This document shows positions 43,505 to 51,553 of a stretch of 64,000 nt of DNA, one piece after another. The notes below the pieces were generated by a model. That model did no database searches. It saw only the letters and a program-made list of their open reading frames with translations, and was not told where the DNA came from. Position 1 is the stretch's first letter. Each line of letters begins with the position of its first letter. The DNA is from Nocardia aobensis NBRC 100429 (GTDB taxonomy: Bacteria; Actinomycetota; Actinomycetes; Mycobacteriales; Mycobacteriaceae): positions 1 to 64,000 of the forward strand of contig NZ_BAFQ01000162.1 of NCBI RefSeq assembly GCF_000308375.1, read 5' to 3'. Both the position numbers and the translations under genes were made by a program.

Positions 43505-44148
43505 CGGTGTTCTCCTTCGGGCGGGGGTGGTGGCGGCGGGGGTGGCGGCGGGGGCGGCGCCTCGGTGGTGGACTGCGGCTCGGACATACTGCGCCACAGC
43601 TGGGTGTACCAAGGATCGGGACGGCGGGCCTGACTCGTCGGCACCGGCACCGCGGGCTGCTCGATACCGGGCACCTGCACGATATAGGCGGTGTCGCCGG
43701 GCATCACCAGCCGCAGCCGGTCGCGCGCCTCGGAGCGGATGTAGGCGGGATCTTCCTGTTGGGCGCGGCGGTCGCGCAACCGCGTCAGATCGTTTTCCAG
43801 ATCACGGCGCTGTTCGGCCAATTGCACCGATTCCGAACGCTGACTGAAATAGGTGCGCATCGGCACGGCGAGCGTCAACGCGAGCGCGCACAACACCGCG
43901 GCCAGGATGACCGCGCGCCCGGTGGACAAGCCCAGAATCCGGTGATCGTGGCGATCCTCGGACTTCTTCGACTTCGCGCGTGTGGTGCGCGGTTCGGATC
44001 TCGTGCCGGCCGGACGACGTTGCGCGGCCCGTTTGCCGGCGGACGTGCGCGCGGAGCCGTTCGCGGCCCGCTCGGGTCTGGGCGACCGCGTCGAGCGGCG
44101 GTCACCGCGTCCTGCCGGACTGGTGCCGCGCGCCCGTCGCTCCGTCAT
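43501..44148 (-). CDS. FtsB/DivIC-like septum formation protein
   Basis: 215 residues, homologue of Rv1024. A ~75-residue basic, disordered cytoplasmic N-terminus (RSTRSPRPERAANGSARTSA) precedes one transmembrane helix (AVILAAVLCALALTLAVPM), a coiled coil (LAEQRRDLENDLTRLRDRRA) and the family motif QEDPAYIRSEARDRLRLVMP followed by GDTAYIV. It should be part of the FtsQLB divisome subcomplex. The tail has thirteen consecutive prolines just before the stop, and the stop overlaps the DUF501 TTG start. The frame is open upstream through the 24-bp repeat to 44355, but ATG 44148 has its own GAGG site. Confidence 0.88.
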   Translation of the reverse strand: MTERRARGTSPAGRGDRRSTRSPRPERAANGSARTSAGKRAAQRRPAGTRSEPRTTRAKSKKSEDRHDHRILGLSTGRAVILAAVLCALALTLAVPMRTYFSQRSESVQLAEQRRDLENDLTRLRDRRAQQEDPAYIRSEARDRLRLVMPGDTAYIVQVPGIEQPAVPVPTSQARRPDPWYTQLWRSMSEPQSTTEAPPPPPPPPPPPPPEGEHR

Positions 44149-44173
44149 CCCCACACCTCGAAATCGCCTGCCT

Positions 44174-44293
44174 CCGCAGCGGTGCTGCGAATCCGTGCCG
44201 CAGCGGTGCTGCGAATCTGTGCCGCAGCGGTGCTGCGAATCCGTGCCGCAGCGGCGCTGCGAATCCGTGCCGCAGCGGCGCTGCGATTCGACC
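44174..44293. repeat. 24-bp palindromic tandem repeat, five copies
   Basis: Five back-to-back 24-bp units start at 44174, 44198, 44222, 44246 and 44270. Each holds CGCAGC-ggt/ggc-GCTGCG, a perfect 6-bp inverted repeat, followed by AATCCGTG (last unit degenerate). It lies in the 222-bp gap between eno and the ftsB-like gene. All frames stay open because the unit is 8 codons; on the minus strand one frame reads TDSQHRCG per unit in frame with the ftsB-like gene. Confidence 0.85.
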
Positions 44294-44370
44294 GCACCGC
44301 GCAACGGCTTCGCGCGGTGACCGGCCGCGGTATCGACCGGCCCCGCACGCCACACCCGTTGTCGAGGCTA

Positions 44371-45660
44371 CTACCCCTCGAAGACGAACCGGGGGAATGC
44401 GACGTCACCGGCGTAGCGAGCCGAATCGCCGAGCGCGTCCTCGATGCGCAGCAGCTGGTTGTACTTGGCGACGCGTTCGCTGCGGGCGGGGGCGCCGGTC
44501 TTGATCTGACCGCTGCCGACCGCGACCGCCAGATCGGCGATGGTGGTGTCCTCGGTCTCGCCCGAGCGGTGGCTCATCATGGTCTTGTAGCCGTTGCGGT
44601 GGGCCAGTTCGACCGCGTCCAGCGTCTCGGTGAGGGTGCCGATCTGGTTGACCTTCACCAGCAGCGCGTTGGCGGCGCCCTTGGCGATGCCGTCCTCGAG
44701 CCGCTCCGGGTTGGTGACGAACAGGTCGTCGCCGACCAGCTGGATCTTGTCACCGATCAGATCGGTCAGCGCGACCCAGCCGTCCCAGTCGTCCTCCGAC
44801 AGCGGGTCCTCGATCGAGACCAGCGGGTACGCGCCCAGCAGGTCGTTGTAGAACTCGGCCATCTGCTCGGCGGTGCGCTCGGCACCCTCGAACTTGTAGC
44901 CCGTTCCGGCGGTGTAGAACTCGGTCGCGGCGACGTCGAGAGCCAGCGCGACATCGCTGCCCAGGTTGTAGCCGGCCTTGCCGATCGCCGACGCGATCAG
45001 GTCCAGCGCCTCGCGGGTGCCGCCGGCCAGATCCGGGGCGAAACCGCCCTCGTCACCGAGACCGGTGGACAGGCCCTTGGTCTTCAGCTCGGCCTTGAGG
45101 GCGTGGTAGACCTCCGCACCCCAGCGCAGCGCCTCGCGGAAGGTCGGCGCGCCGATCGGGGCGATCATGAATTCCTGCACGTCGACACTGGTGTCGGCGT
45201 GGGCGCCACCGTTGAGGATGTTCATCATCGGCACCGGCAGCACATGCGCGTTCGGGCCGCCCAGGTAGCGGAACAGCTCCAACCCCGAGGACTCGGCAGC
45301 CGAGCGGGCCACCGCCAGCGACACACCCAGCAGCGCGTTGGCGCCGAGGCGGGACTTGTCCGGGGTGCCGTCCAGATCCAGCAGCACCTGGTCGACGGTG
45401 CGCTGCTCGACCGCGTCCAGGCCGATCACGGCCGGTGCGATCTCGTCCAGCACGCCCTCGACAGCTTTGCGGACACCCTTGCCGCCGTAGCGGTCGCCGC
45501 CGTCGCGCAGCTCCACGGCCTCGTGCTCGCCGGTGGAGGCGCCGGACGGCACCGCCGCGCGGGTCAGTGTGCCGTCGTCGAGAGCGATCTCGACCTCGAC
45601 GGTGGGGTTACCGCGCGAATCCAGGATCTCGCGAGCTCCGACCTGTTCGATGATGGCCAC
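44371..45660 (-). CDS. eno: Enolase
   Basis: 429 residues, the standard bacterial length. 2-phosphoglycerate to phosphoenolpyruvate, glycolysis; also a degradosome partner in some bacteria. Signatures: SRGNPTVEVEI at the start, GEDEGGFAPDL (here GLGDEGGFAPDL), metal ligands in LALDVAATEF and SIEDPLSEDDWDGW, and the C-terminal LVKVNQIGTLTET and MMSHRSGETEDT. GAAGGAGTG lies just before the ATG. First gene of the run to ppx; a 207-bp gap upstream holds the promoter. Confidence 0.97.
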   Translation of the reverse strand: MAIIEQVGAREILDSRGNPTVEVEIALDDGTLTRAAVPSGASTGEHEAVELRDGGDRYGGKGVRKAVEGVLDEIAPAVIGLDAVEQRTVDQVLLDLDGTPDKSRLGANALLGVSLAVARSAAESSGLELFRYLGGPNAHVLPVPMMNILNGGAHADTSVDVQEFMIAPIGAPTFREALRWGAEVYHALKAELKTKGLSTGLGDEGGFAPDLAGGTREALDLIASAIGKAGYNLGSDVALALDVAATEFYTAGTGYKFEGAERTAEQMAEFYNDLLGAYPLVSIEDPLSEDDWDGWVALTDLIGDKIQLVGDDLFVTNPERLEDGIAKGAANALLVKVNQIGTLTETLDAVELAHRNGYKTMMSHRSGETEDTTIADLAVAVGSGQIKTGAPARSERVAKYNQLLRIEDALGDSARYAGDVAFPRFVFEG

Positions 45661-45867
45661 GAAACGACACTCCTTCGGCTGCTGGCGATCAATTCAGGGC
45701 CCTGCCCACCGCCGTCCATGAGCAGGTCGCACGGCGGGCCCGTGCGTCTGCGAGCCTAATGGGTGCGGTCCGGATCGCACGACACAGGTGGGCGCGCGGT
45801 CGCGGTCGTTCGCGCGCGCAACGAATTGCGGCGGCGCCGAAGCATGTGCGTGGCAGCGGGGTGGGTC

Positions 45868-46605
45868 TCAGGCGCGGCGGCCGACGCTGTACGCCGCCGC
45901 CTTCGTCCGCACGGTCGCCATATAGGTGGTGGACTGGTTGTAGGTCAGCACCGCCTTCTGCCACCCCTCGGGGGTGCGCAGATCGCCCCCGCTGGCGCAC
46001 AGGTAGCGCGCGGCGGTCAGCGAGGCGTCGTCGATGCTGTCCGGATCCGCGCGGCCGTCCCCGTTGGCATCCACACCCCAGTGCTGCCAGGTTTCGGGCA
46101 GGAATTGGAACGGCCCCTCGGCGCGCACGTAGACCGGAGCGCCGGCGCGGGCGGTGGCCGCGTCGTCGAGAATCCTTGCGACACCGGGTGATCCGTCCAA
46201 GGGGATGCCGCGGATGGGCGGGCGGACCTCACCGTCGGCATCCAGGTCGGAACCGCCGTGGCGGCCGTGCTTGCTCTCCACCCGCGCGATGCCCGCGATC
46301 GTGGTCCAGCCGATGCCGCAGTCGGGACGCGATCGGTCCATGACCTCGGCCGCGTATCCGTAGGCCTCGAGCGCGACCGTGGGGATGCCGAGCGCGTCCG
46401 ACTGCCCTTCTGCCCAGCCACGCAACTGTTCGGCACTACGGCCGGGCGCATCGAGGTCGATCAGCGGAACCGGGCTGCCCGCGCCGGGCGGGAAACCGTC
46501 CGGAATCGGGGGCAGGTTATCGGTTCCCGCACATCCGGACAGCAGTGCGACCGCCGCGGCAGCGGCGAACGCGAGGGGCCGGAATCCGGGGATGGTCGAA
46601 CGCAC
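45868..46605 (-). CDS. lpqU: Lytic-transglycosylase-like lipoprotein LpqU
   Basis: 245 residues. Lipoprotein signal with lipobox LLSGC (Cys25). The SLT-like domain has IPTVALEAYGYAAEVM, GWTTIAGIARVESKHG with the catalytic glutamate in VESKHG, GPFQFLPETWQHWGVDANGD and LTYNQSTTYM. Predicted to cleave peptidoglycan glycan strands at the outer membrane face. Same place as Rv1022 relative to eno. Upstream of it (its 5' side) conserved mazG would be expected; here a plus-strand cluster intervenes. Confidence 0.92.
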   Translation of the reverse strand: MRSTIPGFRPLAFAAAAAVALLSGCAGTDNLPPIPDGFPPGAGSPVPLIDLDAPGRSAEQLRGWAEGQSDALGIPTVALEAYGYAAEVMDRSRPDCGIGWTTIAGIARVESKHGRHGGSDLDADGEVRPPIRGIPLDGSPGVARILDDAATARAGAPVYVRAEGPFQFLPETWQHWGVDANGDGRADPDSIDDASLTAARYLCASGGDLRTPEGWQKAVLTYNQSTTYMATVRTKAAAYSVGRRA

Positions 46606-46734
46606 CTCTCCATCATCCAGATTCGCGCGCGGATGGCACGCATCGTGACGGTGCGCTCCATCCGACTCCGCATACGATCAGCTACCTTTCCCGGCAACCG
46701 TTCGATACCGAAACGCTATGTCCAATGGCGCACT

Positions 46735-46753
46735 TTAGGTAAGCCTTGCTTAA
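46735..46753 (+). promoter_or_regulatory. Iron box (IdeR/DmdR-type) before the sbn-like cluster
   Basis: TTAGGTAAGCCTTGCTTAA matches 14 of 19 positions of the IdeR/DtxR consensus TTAGGTTAGGCTAACCTAA, with both outer half-sites (TTAGGTAAG and its partner TTGCTTAA) well kept. It lies 78 bp before the first cluster start, and TTAAGAT at its right end could be the -10 element, so occupancy would block transcription under iron sufficiency. Confidence 0.75.
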
Positions 46754-46830
46754 GATCAACGGAGCGACTAACTTCGCAGTCCGAGTCTTCACCACCTGCT
46801 TCATCCCCATTGCGAGGAAGGGAACTCCTG

Positions 46831-47928
46831 GTGAAAAACGTTCTCCGCGAACGTAAGACACCCCAGCACGAAGAAACCGAACCGATCGACCGCCGTACGC
46901 TTCCACCCGAGGCCGCGGCGGCCGTGTTCTGTTCGGCCGAAGAGATCGCGATCACACTCGACCGCACATCCGGCGGTTCCGTACCGGTCCGGCGCACCCT
47001 CTCCGATCCGGCCCTGATCCGGCTCGTCGACGCCTATGCCGCCGACCTTCCGGCGGCGGTGCGGACCGCGTTGCGACCGCCCGACACCGCCGCCGGCGCG
47101 ACGATCATCGGCCGCCTGCCGGTGCGCGACGACGAACTCGGCCCGACACCGCCCGATTGGACCCATGCCGCCGAACCGGCGTGTCCGGCATCGTTTCGCC
47201 TGGATATCGCCCTGTTACTGCTCGCCCGCTGCGCGGGCGAACCGTTCGGCTGGCAAGGCCAGCAGGGCGGGCGGCTGGTCAACAACATCCTGCCCACGCC
47301 CGGCCACGAACACGAACAGTCCGGCGCCAGCAGCACCACCCTGCTGAGCCCGCACACCGAGGACGCCTTCCATCCCGAACGCGCGCATCTGCTGCTGCTC
47401 GGCTGTCTGCGCAATCCCGATCGGGTGGGCACCACGGTGTCCTCGGTCCGCCGGGTGAACCTGGACGCGGACCGGCGGCGGTTGCTCGCCGAACCGACGG
47501 TGCCGATCCTGCCCGACATCTCCTACGGCGAGGATTTCAGCGGGCATCGCCCCGCTCCCGTGGCCACCGTCGCCACCGGTGACGGTGGGCCGACCCTGCG
47601 CTACGACCCCGCCTACACCCCGCTCGACGAGGCCGCCCCCGAATACCGTTGCGCCTACGCCCATCTGGGTGCGGAATTGGAACGAGTCTGTCACCGTGCG
47701 GTGTTGGAGCCCGGCGAGTTGCTGCTGATGGACAATGATGTCGTCGTGCACGGCCGGGTTCCGTTCACGCCCCGTTACGACGGGACCGACCGCTGGCTCA
47801 AACGGGTCAACATCCGGCTGGCACGCCGCCGCGCACCGGCCGAAACCGGCGAAAGCGGATACGGGCAGCGGACGGTGCGGCCGTTTGCGCCCGATTCCGT
47901 TGTGGCACCGATGATTTCGCACCGATGA
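46831..47928 (+). CDS. Fe(II)/2-oxoglutarate-dependent amino acid hydroxylase (VioC/AsnO type)
   Basis: 365 residues from GTG 46831 (GAGGAAGG 9 nt upstream). The clavaminate-synthase-like fold is shown by the HxE facial triad, H175-T-E177 in LLSPHTEDAFHPERA, the distal H307 in DNDVVVHGRVPF and R321 fourteen residues later, the spacing of the 2-oxoglutarate arginine in VioC. The family beta-hydroxylates free or carrier-bound Arg, Asn, Lys and relatives. VioC is 358 residues. First gene of the iron-box cluster; 25 bp separate it from the SbnB-like gene, whose reaction yields 2-oxoglutarate. Substrate unknown. Confidence 0.88.
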   Translation: MKNVLRERKTPQHEETEPIDRRTLPPEAAAAVFCSAEEIAITLDRTSGGSVPVRRTLSDPALIRLVDAYAADLPAAVRTALRPPDTAAGATIIGRLPVRDDELGPTPPDWTHAAEPACPASFRLDIALLLLARCAGEPFGWQGQQGGRLVNNILPTPGHEHEQSGASSTTLLSPHTEDAFHPERAHLLLLGCLRNPDRVGTTVSSVRRVNLDADRRRLLAEPTVPILPDISYGEDFSGHRPAPVATVATGDGGPTLRYDPAYTPLDEAAPEYRCAYAHLGAELERVCHRAVLEPGELLLMDNDVVVHGRVPFTPRYDGTDRWLKRVNIRLARRRAPAETGESGYGQRTVRPFAPDSVVAPMISHR

Positions 47929-47953
47929 ACCTACCAGTGAACCGAGGAACGCA

Positions 47954-48943
47954 GTGAGCAGCCGCCCCACCCCCTTGCGCGTACTCAGCCGCAGCGATCT
48001 CGCCGATGTCCCGATCGCCCCCAACGAGGTGGTGCGCGCCGTCGAGGACGCCTATCTGGCCCTGGCGCAGGGTGATTCGGACAACCCCCGCAAGCTCAGT
48101 GTGGCGCATCCGGACGGCTGGTCGGTGGCGTACGCGATGCTGGGGCGCGACGGGCGCCGCCGGGTGGTGGCGATGAAGACCTCGTACAAATTCGATCCGA
48201 GCCACGACCGCAGCACCAAGCGCTACTACACCACCATCACCCTCTACGACGACGCCACGGGCACCCCGATCGCCATGATGGACTGCGCGCGGGTGGGTGC
48301 ACTGCGCACGCCGGCGGTGTCGGCGCTGCTGGTGCGTGAGACGGTGCGGCCGGGCGCGCGCAGCGTGCTGCTGATCGGCACCGGTACCCAGGGCCGAAAC
48401 GCGTTGCCGCACTTGCTCGCCGCGAACCCGCAGTTGAACCGGCTGATGGTGTACGGCACCCATCCCGAGGGCCTGGAAGCGGTGGGCACTCACTTGCGCG
48501 CGCACGCTCCGCACCTGGATCTGGACGTGGTCGACGATCCGCGGGCCGCGGCGGCGACGGCCGATGTGGTGCTCGCGACCGCCGGACCCGGCACACAGGT
48601 CGCCCTCGAATCCGATGATCTGGCACCGGGTTCGGTGGCGGTGCTGGTCGGTTACGGACTGGCCCCCTCGACGCTCACCGGCGCCGATCGCGTGGTCGCC
48701 ACCAGCGCCGAGCAGATGGCGCTGACCGGCACCGATATGGCGGGACCGGACGGGCGGCTGCGCTCGGTCGACGCCGAACTGCCGGCGATTCTGGGCCGCC
48801 GCGCGACCGCGCGCACCAGCGCCGAGGAACGGCTGTTCGTCTACAACAGCGGCCTGGTCCTCACCGATATCGCCGTCGCGCACGCGCTGGCCGAACGCGC
48901 TATCGCCGAGGGCCGGGGCACGGAGGTGCCGCTGTGGGACTGA
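47954..48943 (+). CDS. sbnB-like: SbnB-like dehydrogenase (ornithine cyclodeaminase superfamily)
   Basis: 329 residues, mu-crystallin/OCD fold. The Rossmann glycine loop is VLLIGTGTQGRNALPHLL (142-147 GTGTQG); the substrate side has VVAMKTSYKF with K75 and CARVGALRTPAVSALLVRET with R118. In staphyloferrin B synthesis SbnB oxidatively cleaves N-(1-amino-1-carboxy-2-ethyl)-glutamate to L-2,3-diaminopropionate and 2-oxoglutarate using NAD. The SbnA-like partner two genes on supports this over a true cyclodeaminase. GTG 47954 follows GAGGAACGCA. VioK of viomycin is another relative. Confidence 0.85.
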   Translation: MSSRPTPLRVLSRSDLADVPIAPNEVVRAVEDAYLALAQGDSDNPRKLSVAHPDGWSVAYAMLGRDGRRRVVAMKTSYKFDPSHDRSTKRYYTTITLYDDATGTPIAMMDCARVGALRTPAVSALLVRETVRPGARSVLLIGTGTQGRNALPHLLAANPQLNRLMVYGTHPEGLEAVGTHLRAHAPHLDLDVVDDPRAAAATADVVLATAGPGTQVALESDDLAPGSVAVLVGYGLAPSTLTGADRVVATSAEQMALTGTDMAGPDGRLRSVDAELPAILGRRATARTSAEERLFVYNSGLVLTDIAVAHALAERAIAEGRGTEVPLWD

Positions 48944-49070
48944 CCGGGGCGCACTTTCCCGGCGCCGCGCGCTCCCGGCCGACCGCGAACCGGACGACGA
49001 TCCGGCCGCCCGCGACACCGAGCGCGGGCCGGCGCGTGGCACCGCGTGCGGGCCGGTCGGAGACGACGCT

Positions 49071-50447
49071 GTGACCGCGAGCCGGACTACGCGAGCGCCC
49101 GACGATGCGCCGAATTCCGCCTCGATCACGGCGCCTCCCCTCCCGGCACACCGGGACGAATGGGAGCGCCGCCTGCTCGCCGATACCCATCTGCTCGACG
49201 ACATCGCCTACGCGGTCGGCGGCCCGTTCCACCTGCTGTACCCGGAGCGAGTGGGCGTGAATATCGACGGCTTCCGTGACCAGTTCCGCCGCCACGGCGT
49301 CGACGGCGCGATCTACTACGGCAAGAAGGCCAACAAGTCCGCAGCCGTGGTGCGGGTCTGCGCCGAACACGGCGCCGGCGCCGATGTCGCCAGCGTCGGC
49401 GAGCTGAGTTCGGCTCTGGCGCACGGTATCCGGGGCCACGATCTGGTGGTGACCGGTCCGGCCAAATCCGATGAACTGCTGTGGCTGGCCACCCGGCACG
49501 GCGCCCTGATCGCCATCGACGAACCGGGCGAACTCGACCGGCTCGCCGGCCTCGGCGCCACCGCCCGCGTGCTGCTGCGGGTACTCCCGCCGGAATCGAC
49601 CAGCCGATTCGGCATGACCGACATCGAGCTCGACACGGTCCTGCACCGCACCGATCCGGCGCCGATCAAGGTGGAGGGCTTCAGCTTCCACCTGTCCGGC
49701 TACGACCCGATCGCCCGCTCGGAACTCGCGGCGGCGCTGGTCGACCGGTGCCTGCACGCCCGCGCCCTCGGACATCCAGTCACCACCCTCTCCATCGGCG
49801 GCGGATTCGGCGTGGACTATCTGCCGGATACCGCCTGGCGCGCCTTCACCGAGGGCCACGGTCCGCACTGGTTCCACGCGGACAAGACCTTCGATTCGTA
49901 CTATCCCTACCACCAGCGTCCCGCCGGACCGGCCGCGCTGGCCGCCGTCCTCGACCACGACGACCTGGCGAAAGTCGTACGCGCCCAAGCCATCCGGCTC
50001 GCGATCGAACCCGGGCGCGCGCTGCTGGACCGCGCCGGAAGCACGGTGTTCCGCGTGCAAGGCGTGAAAACTCGCACGGCACAGTCACTTCCCTACCAGC
50101 TGCTCACCGTCGACGGCACCAGCCTGAGCCTGTCCGAGCAGTGGTTCGACAGTGAATACCTGCCCGATCCGCTGCTGTGGCCGACGCGACCGGGTGCGAT
50201 GACCCCGGCCTGTGTCGGCGCGGCGACCTGCCTGGAATCGGACATGCTGAGCTGGCGGCGCATTCCACTGCCGCGTCCGGCGGTCGTCAACGATCTGCTC
50301 GTCTATCCGAATACCGCCGGATATCAGATGGATTCGAACGAATCGTCGTTCCACGATCTCCCCCTCCCGCCGAAGGTGCTGCTGTCGAGCAGCCCGGACG
50401 CGGATCCGGCGCGGCCACCGCGGCTGCGCTGGACGCTCGAACGCTGA
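49071..50447 (+). CDS. sbnH-like: SbnH-like PLP-dependent decarboxylase (fold type III)
   Basis: 458 residues, alanine-racemase/group IV decarboxylase fold. IYYGKKANKS holds the PLP lysine K86; SIGGGFGVDY is the glycine loop; AIEPGRALLDRAG contacts phosphate; CLESD (C387, D391) is the catalytic cysteine motif; NTAGYQMDSNESSFH closes the dimer site. The YQMDSNES ending is closer to SbnH than to LysA. SbnH decarboxylates citryl-diaminopropionate to a citryl-ethylenediamine. No citrate-ligating NIS enzyme is present, so the substrate differs or is made elsewhere. A 127-bp gap precedes GTG 49071; its N-terminal 25 residues are disordered. Confidence 0.85.
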   Translation: MTASRTTRAPDDAPNSASITAPPLPAHRDEWERRLLADTHLLDDIAYAVGGPFHLLYPERVGVNIDGFRDQFRRHGVDGAIYYGKKANKSAAVVRVCAEHGAGADVASVGELSSALAHGIRGHDLVVTGPAKSDELLWLATRHGALIAIDEPGELDRLAGLGATARVLLRVLPPESTSRFGMTDIELDTVLHRTDPAPIKVEGFSFHLSGYDPIARSELAAALVDRCLHARALGHPVTTLSIGGGFGVDYLPDTAWRAFTEGHGPHWFHADKTFDSYYPYHQRPAGPAALAAVLDHDDLAKVVRAQAIRLAIEPGRALLDRAGSTVFRVQGVKTRTAQSLPYQLLTVDGTSLSLSEQWFDSEYLPDPLLWPTRPGAMTPACVGAATCLESDMLSWRRIPLPRPAVVNDLLVYPNTAGYQMDSNESSFHDLPLPPKVLLSSSPDADPARPPRLRWTLER

Positions 50448-50481
50448 CTCCCCTTCCCATCACACTCTCGAGGAGACTCGC

Positions 50482-51528
50482 ATGCCGATCGTCACCCGCG
50501 TGACGGACCTGATCGGAAACACTCCCCTGTTCGAGCTGGCCGTCACCGAGGGCGGCACCCGGCTACTACTCAAACTCGAACAGTTCAATCCGACCGGCGC
50601 GGCGAAGATCCGGATGGCCCGCGAAATGGTGCTCGATGCCGAACGCCGAGGTTTGCTGAGAGATGGCGGGCATATTATCGAGTCCACATCCGGGAATACC
50701 GGACTGGGACTGGCGGTGGTCGCGGCCGAACGCGGCTATCGATTCACCGCGGTCGTGGACCACCACGCCTGTAAGGACAAACTGCGCGCGATGCGAGCCA
50801 TGGGTGCCGACCTCGTCTACGTCGCCGCCGAGGGCGACGACAGCCTGGCCACGTCCGCCCGGGAGGACCTGGCCGAGGCGATGGCGGCCGCGCGGCCGGA
50901 CGCCTACTTCACCGAACAGCACAACAACGAGGCCAATCCGGTCGGCTACTACGCGGTCGCGGAGGAGTTGCTGGCCGATCTCGGTCATGTCGACATCCTG
51001 CTCTCCGCGGTCGGCACCGGCGGATCGCTGTTCGGCACAGCGCGGCGGCTGCGCGATCTGGGCCATCCCGCGCGGGTGATCGGCGTGGAACCGGTCGGGT
51101 CGATCGCGTTCGGCGGCCCCGGCGGACCGTACTGGCAGTCGGGCACCGGCACCCCGCCCGGCGCGACCGTCGGTACGGCCGTGGACTACTCACTGCTGGA
51201 CGAGGGAGTCACCGTCTCGGATGTGGACGCCTTCGCCACCGCCCGCGCGGTCGCGCAGCGTTCCGGTCTGATGATCGGCGGGTCGGCGGGCGGGTCGGTG
51301 TACGTGGCGCTGCAACGGCTCGAGGAATTCGAACCGGGCTCGACGATCGTCACCATCGTCTGCGACGGCGGGGAGAAATATCTCGACACGGTCTTCGACG
51401 ACGAATGGATGAGCGACCGCGATCTGCTCGACCGCACCGCCGAGCACGCGGTCACCGACCTGCTGGAGCGCCACGCACCCGCAGCCCCGACGGTGTCCGA
51501 GACACGAAATCTGGTGGGGGCCCGATGA
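50482..51528 (+). CDS. sbnA-like: SbnA-like PLP synthase (2,3-diaminopropionate pathway)
   Basis: 348 residues, cysteine-synthase fold type II. The PLP lysine K42 is in NPTGAAKIRMAREMV, the substrate loop is ESTSGNTGLGLAVV (68-74) and the phosphate loop SAVGTGGSLFGTARR. The NPTG-x-x-KIRMA sequence with Met after Arg is that of SbnA and VioB rather than CysK (NPGGSVKDR). SbnA joins O-phosphoserine and glutamate to the SbnB substrate. 34 bp after the decarboxylase gene, AGGAG before ATG 50482. The cbs at the left end is a distant paralogue. Confidence 0.87.
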   Translation: MPIVTRVTDLIGNTPLFELAVTEGGTRLLLKLEQFNPTGAAKIRMAREMVLDAERRGLLRDGGHIIESTSGNTGLGLAVVAAERGYRFTAVVDHHACKDKLRAMRAMGADLVYVAAEGDDSLATSAREDLAEAMAAARPDAYFTEQHNNEANPVGYYAVAEELLADLGHVDILLSAVGTGGSLFGTARRLRDLGHPARVIGVEPVGSIAFGGPGGPYWQSGTGTPPGATVGTAVDYSLLDEGVTVSDVDAFATARAVAQRSGLMIGGSAGGSVYVALQRLEEFEPGSTIVTIVCDGGEKYLDTVFDDEWMSDRDLLDRTAEHAVTDLLERHAPAAPTVSETRNLVGAR

Positions 51529-51553
51529 ATCCGGCCGCCACGGAGGCTCGGGC

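Noticed and set aside
44174..44293. CRISPR-like array
   Set aside because: Repeats abut without spacers and no cas gene is nearby.
44149..44355. N-terminal extension of the FtsB-like protein through the 24-bp repeats
   Set aside because: The frame is open because the unit is 24 bp, but ATG 44148 has its own ribosome site and begins the family-like basic region.
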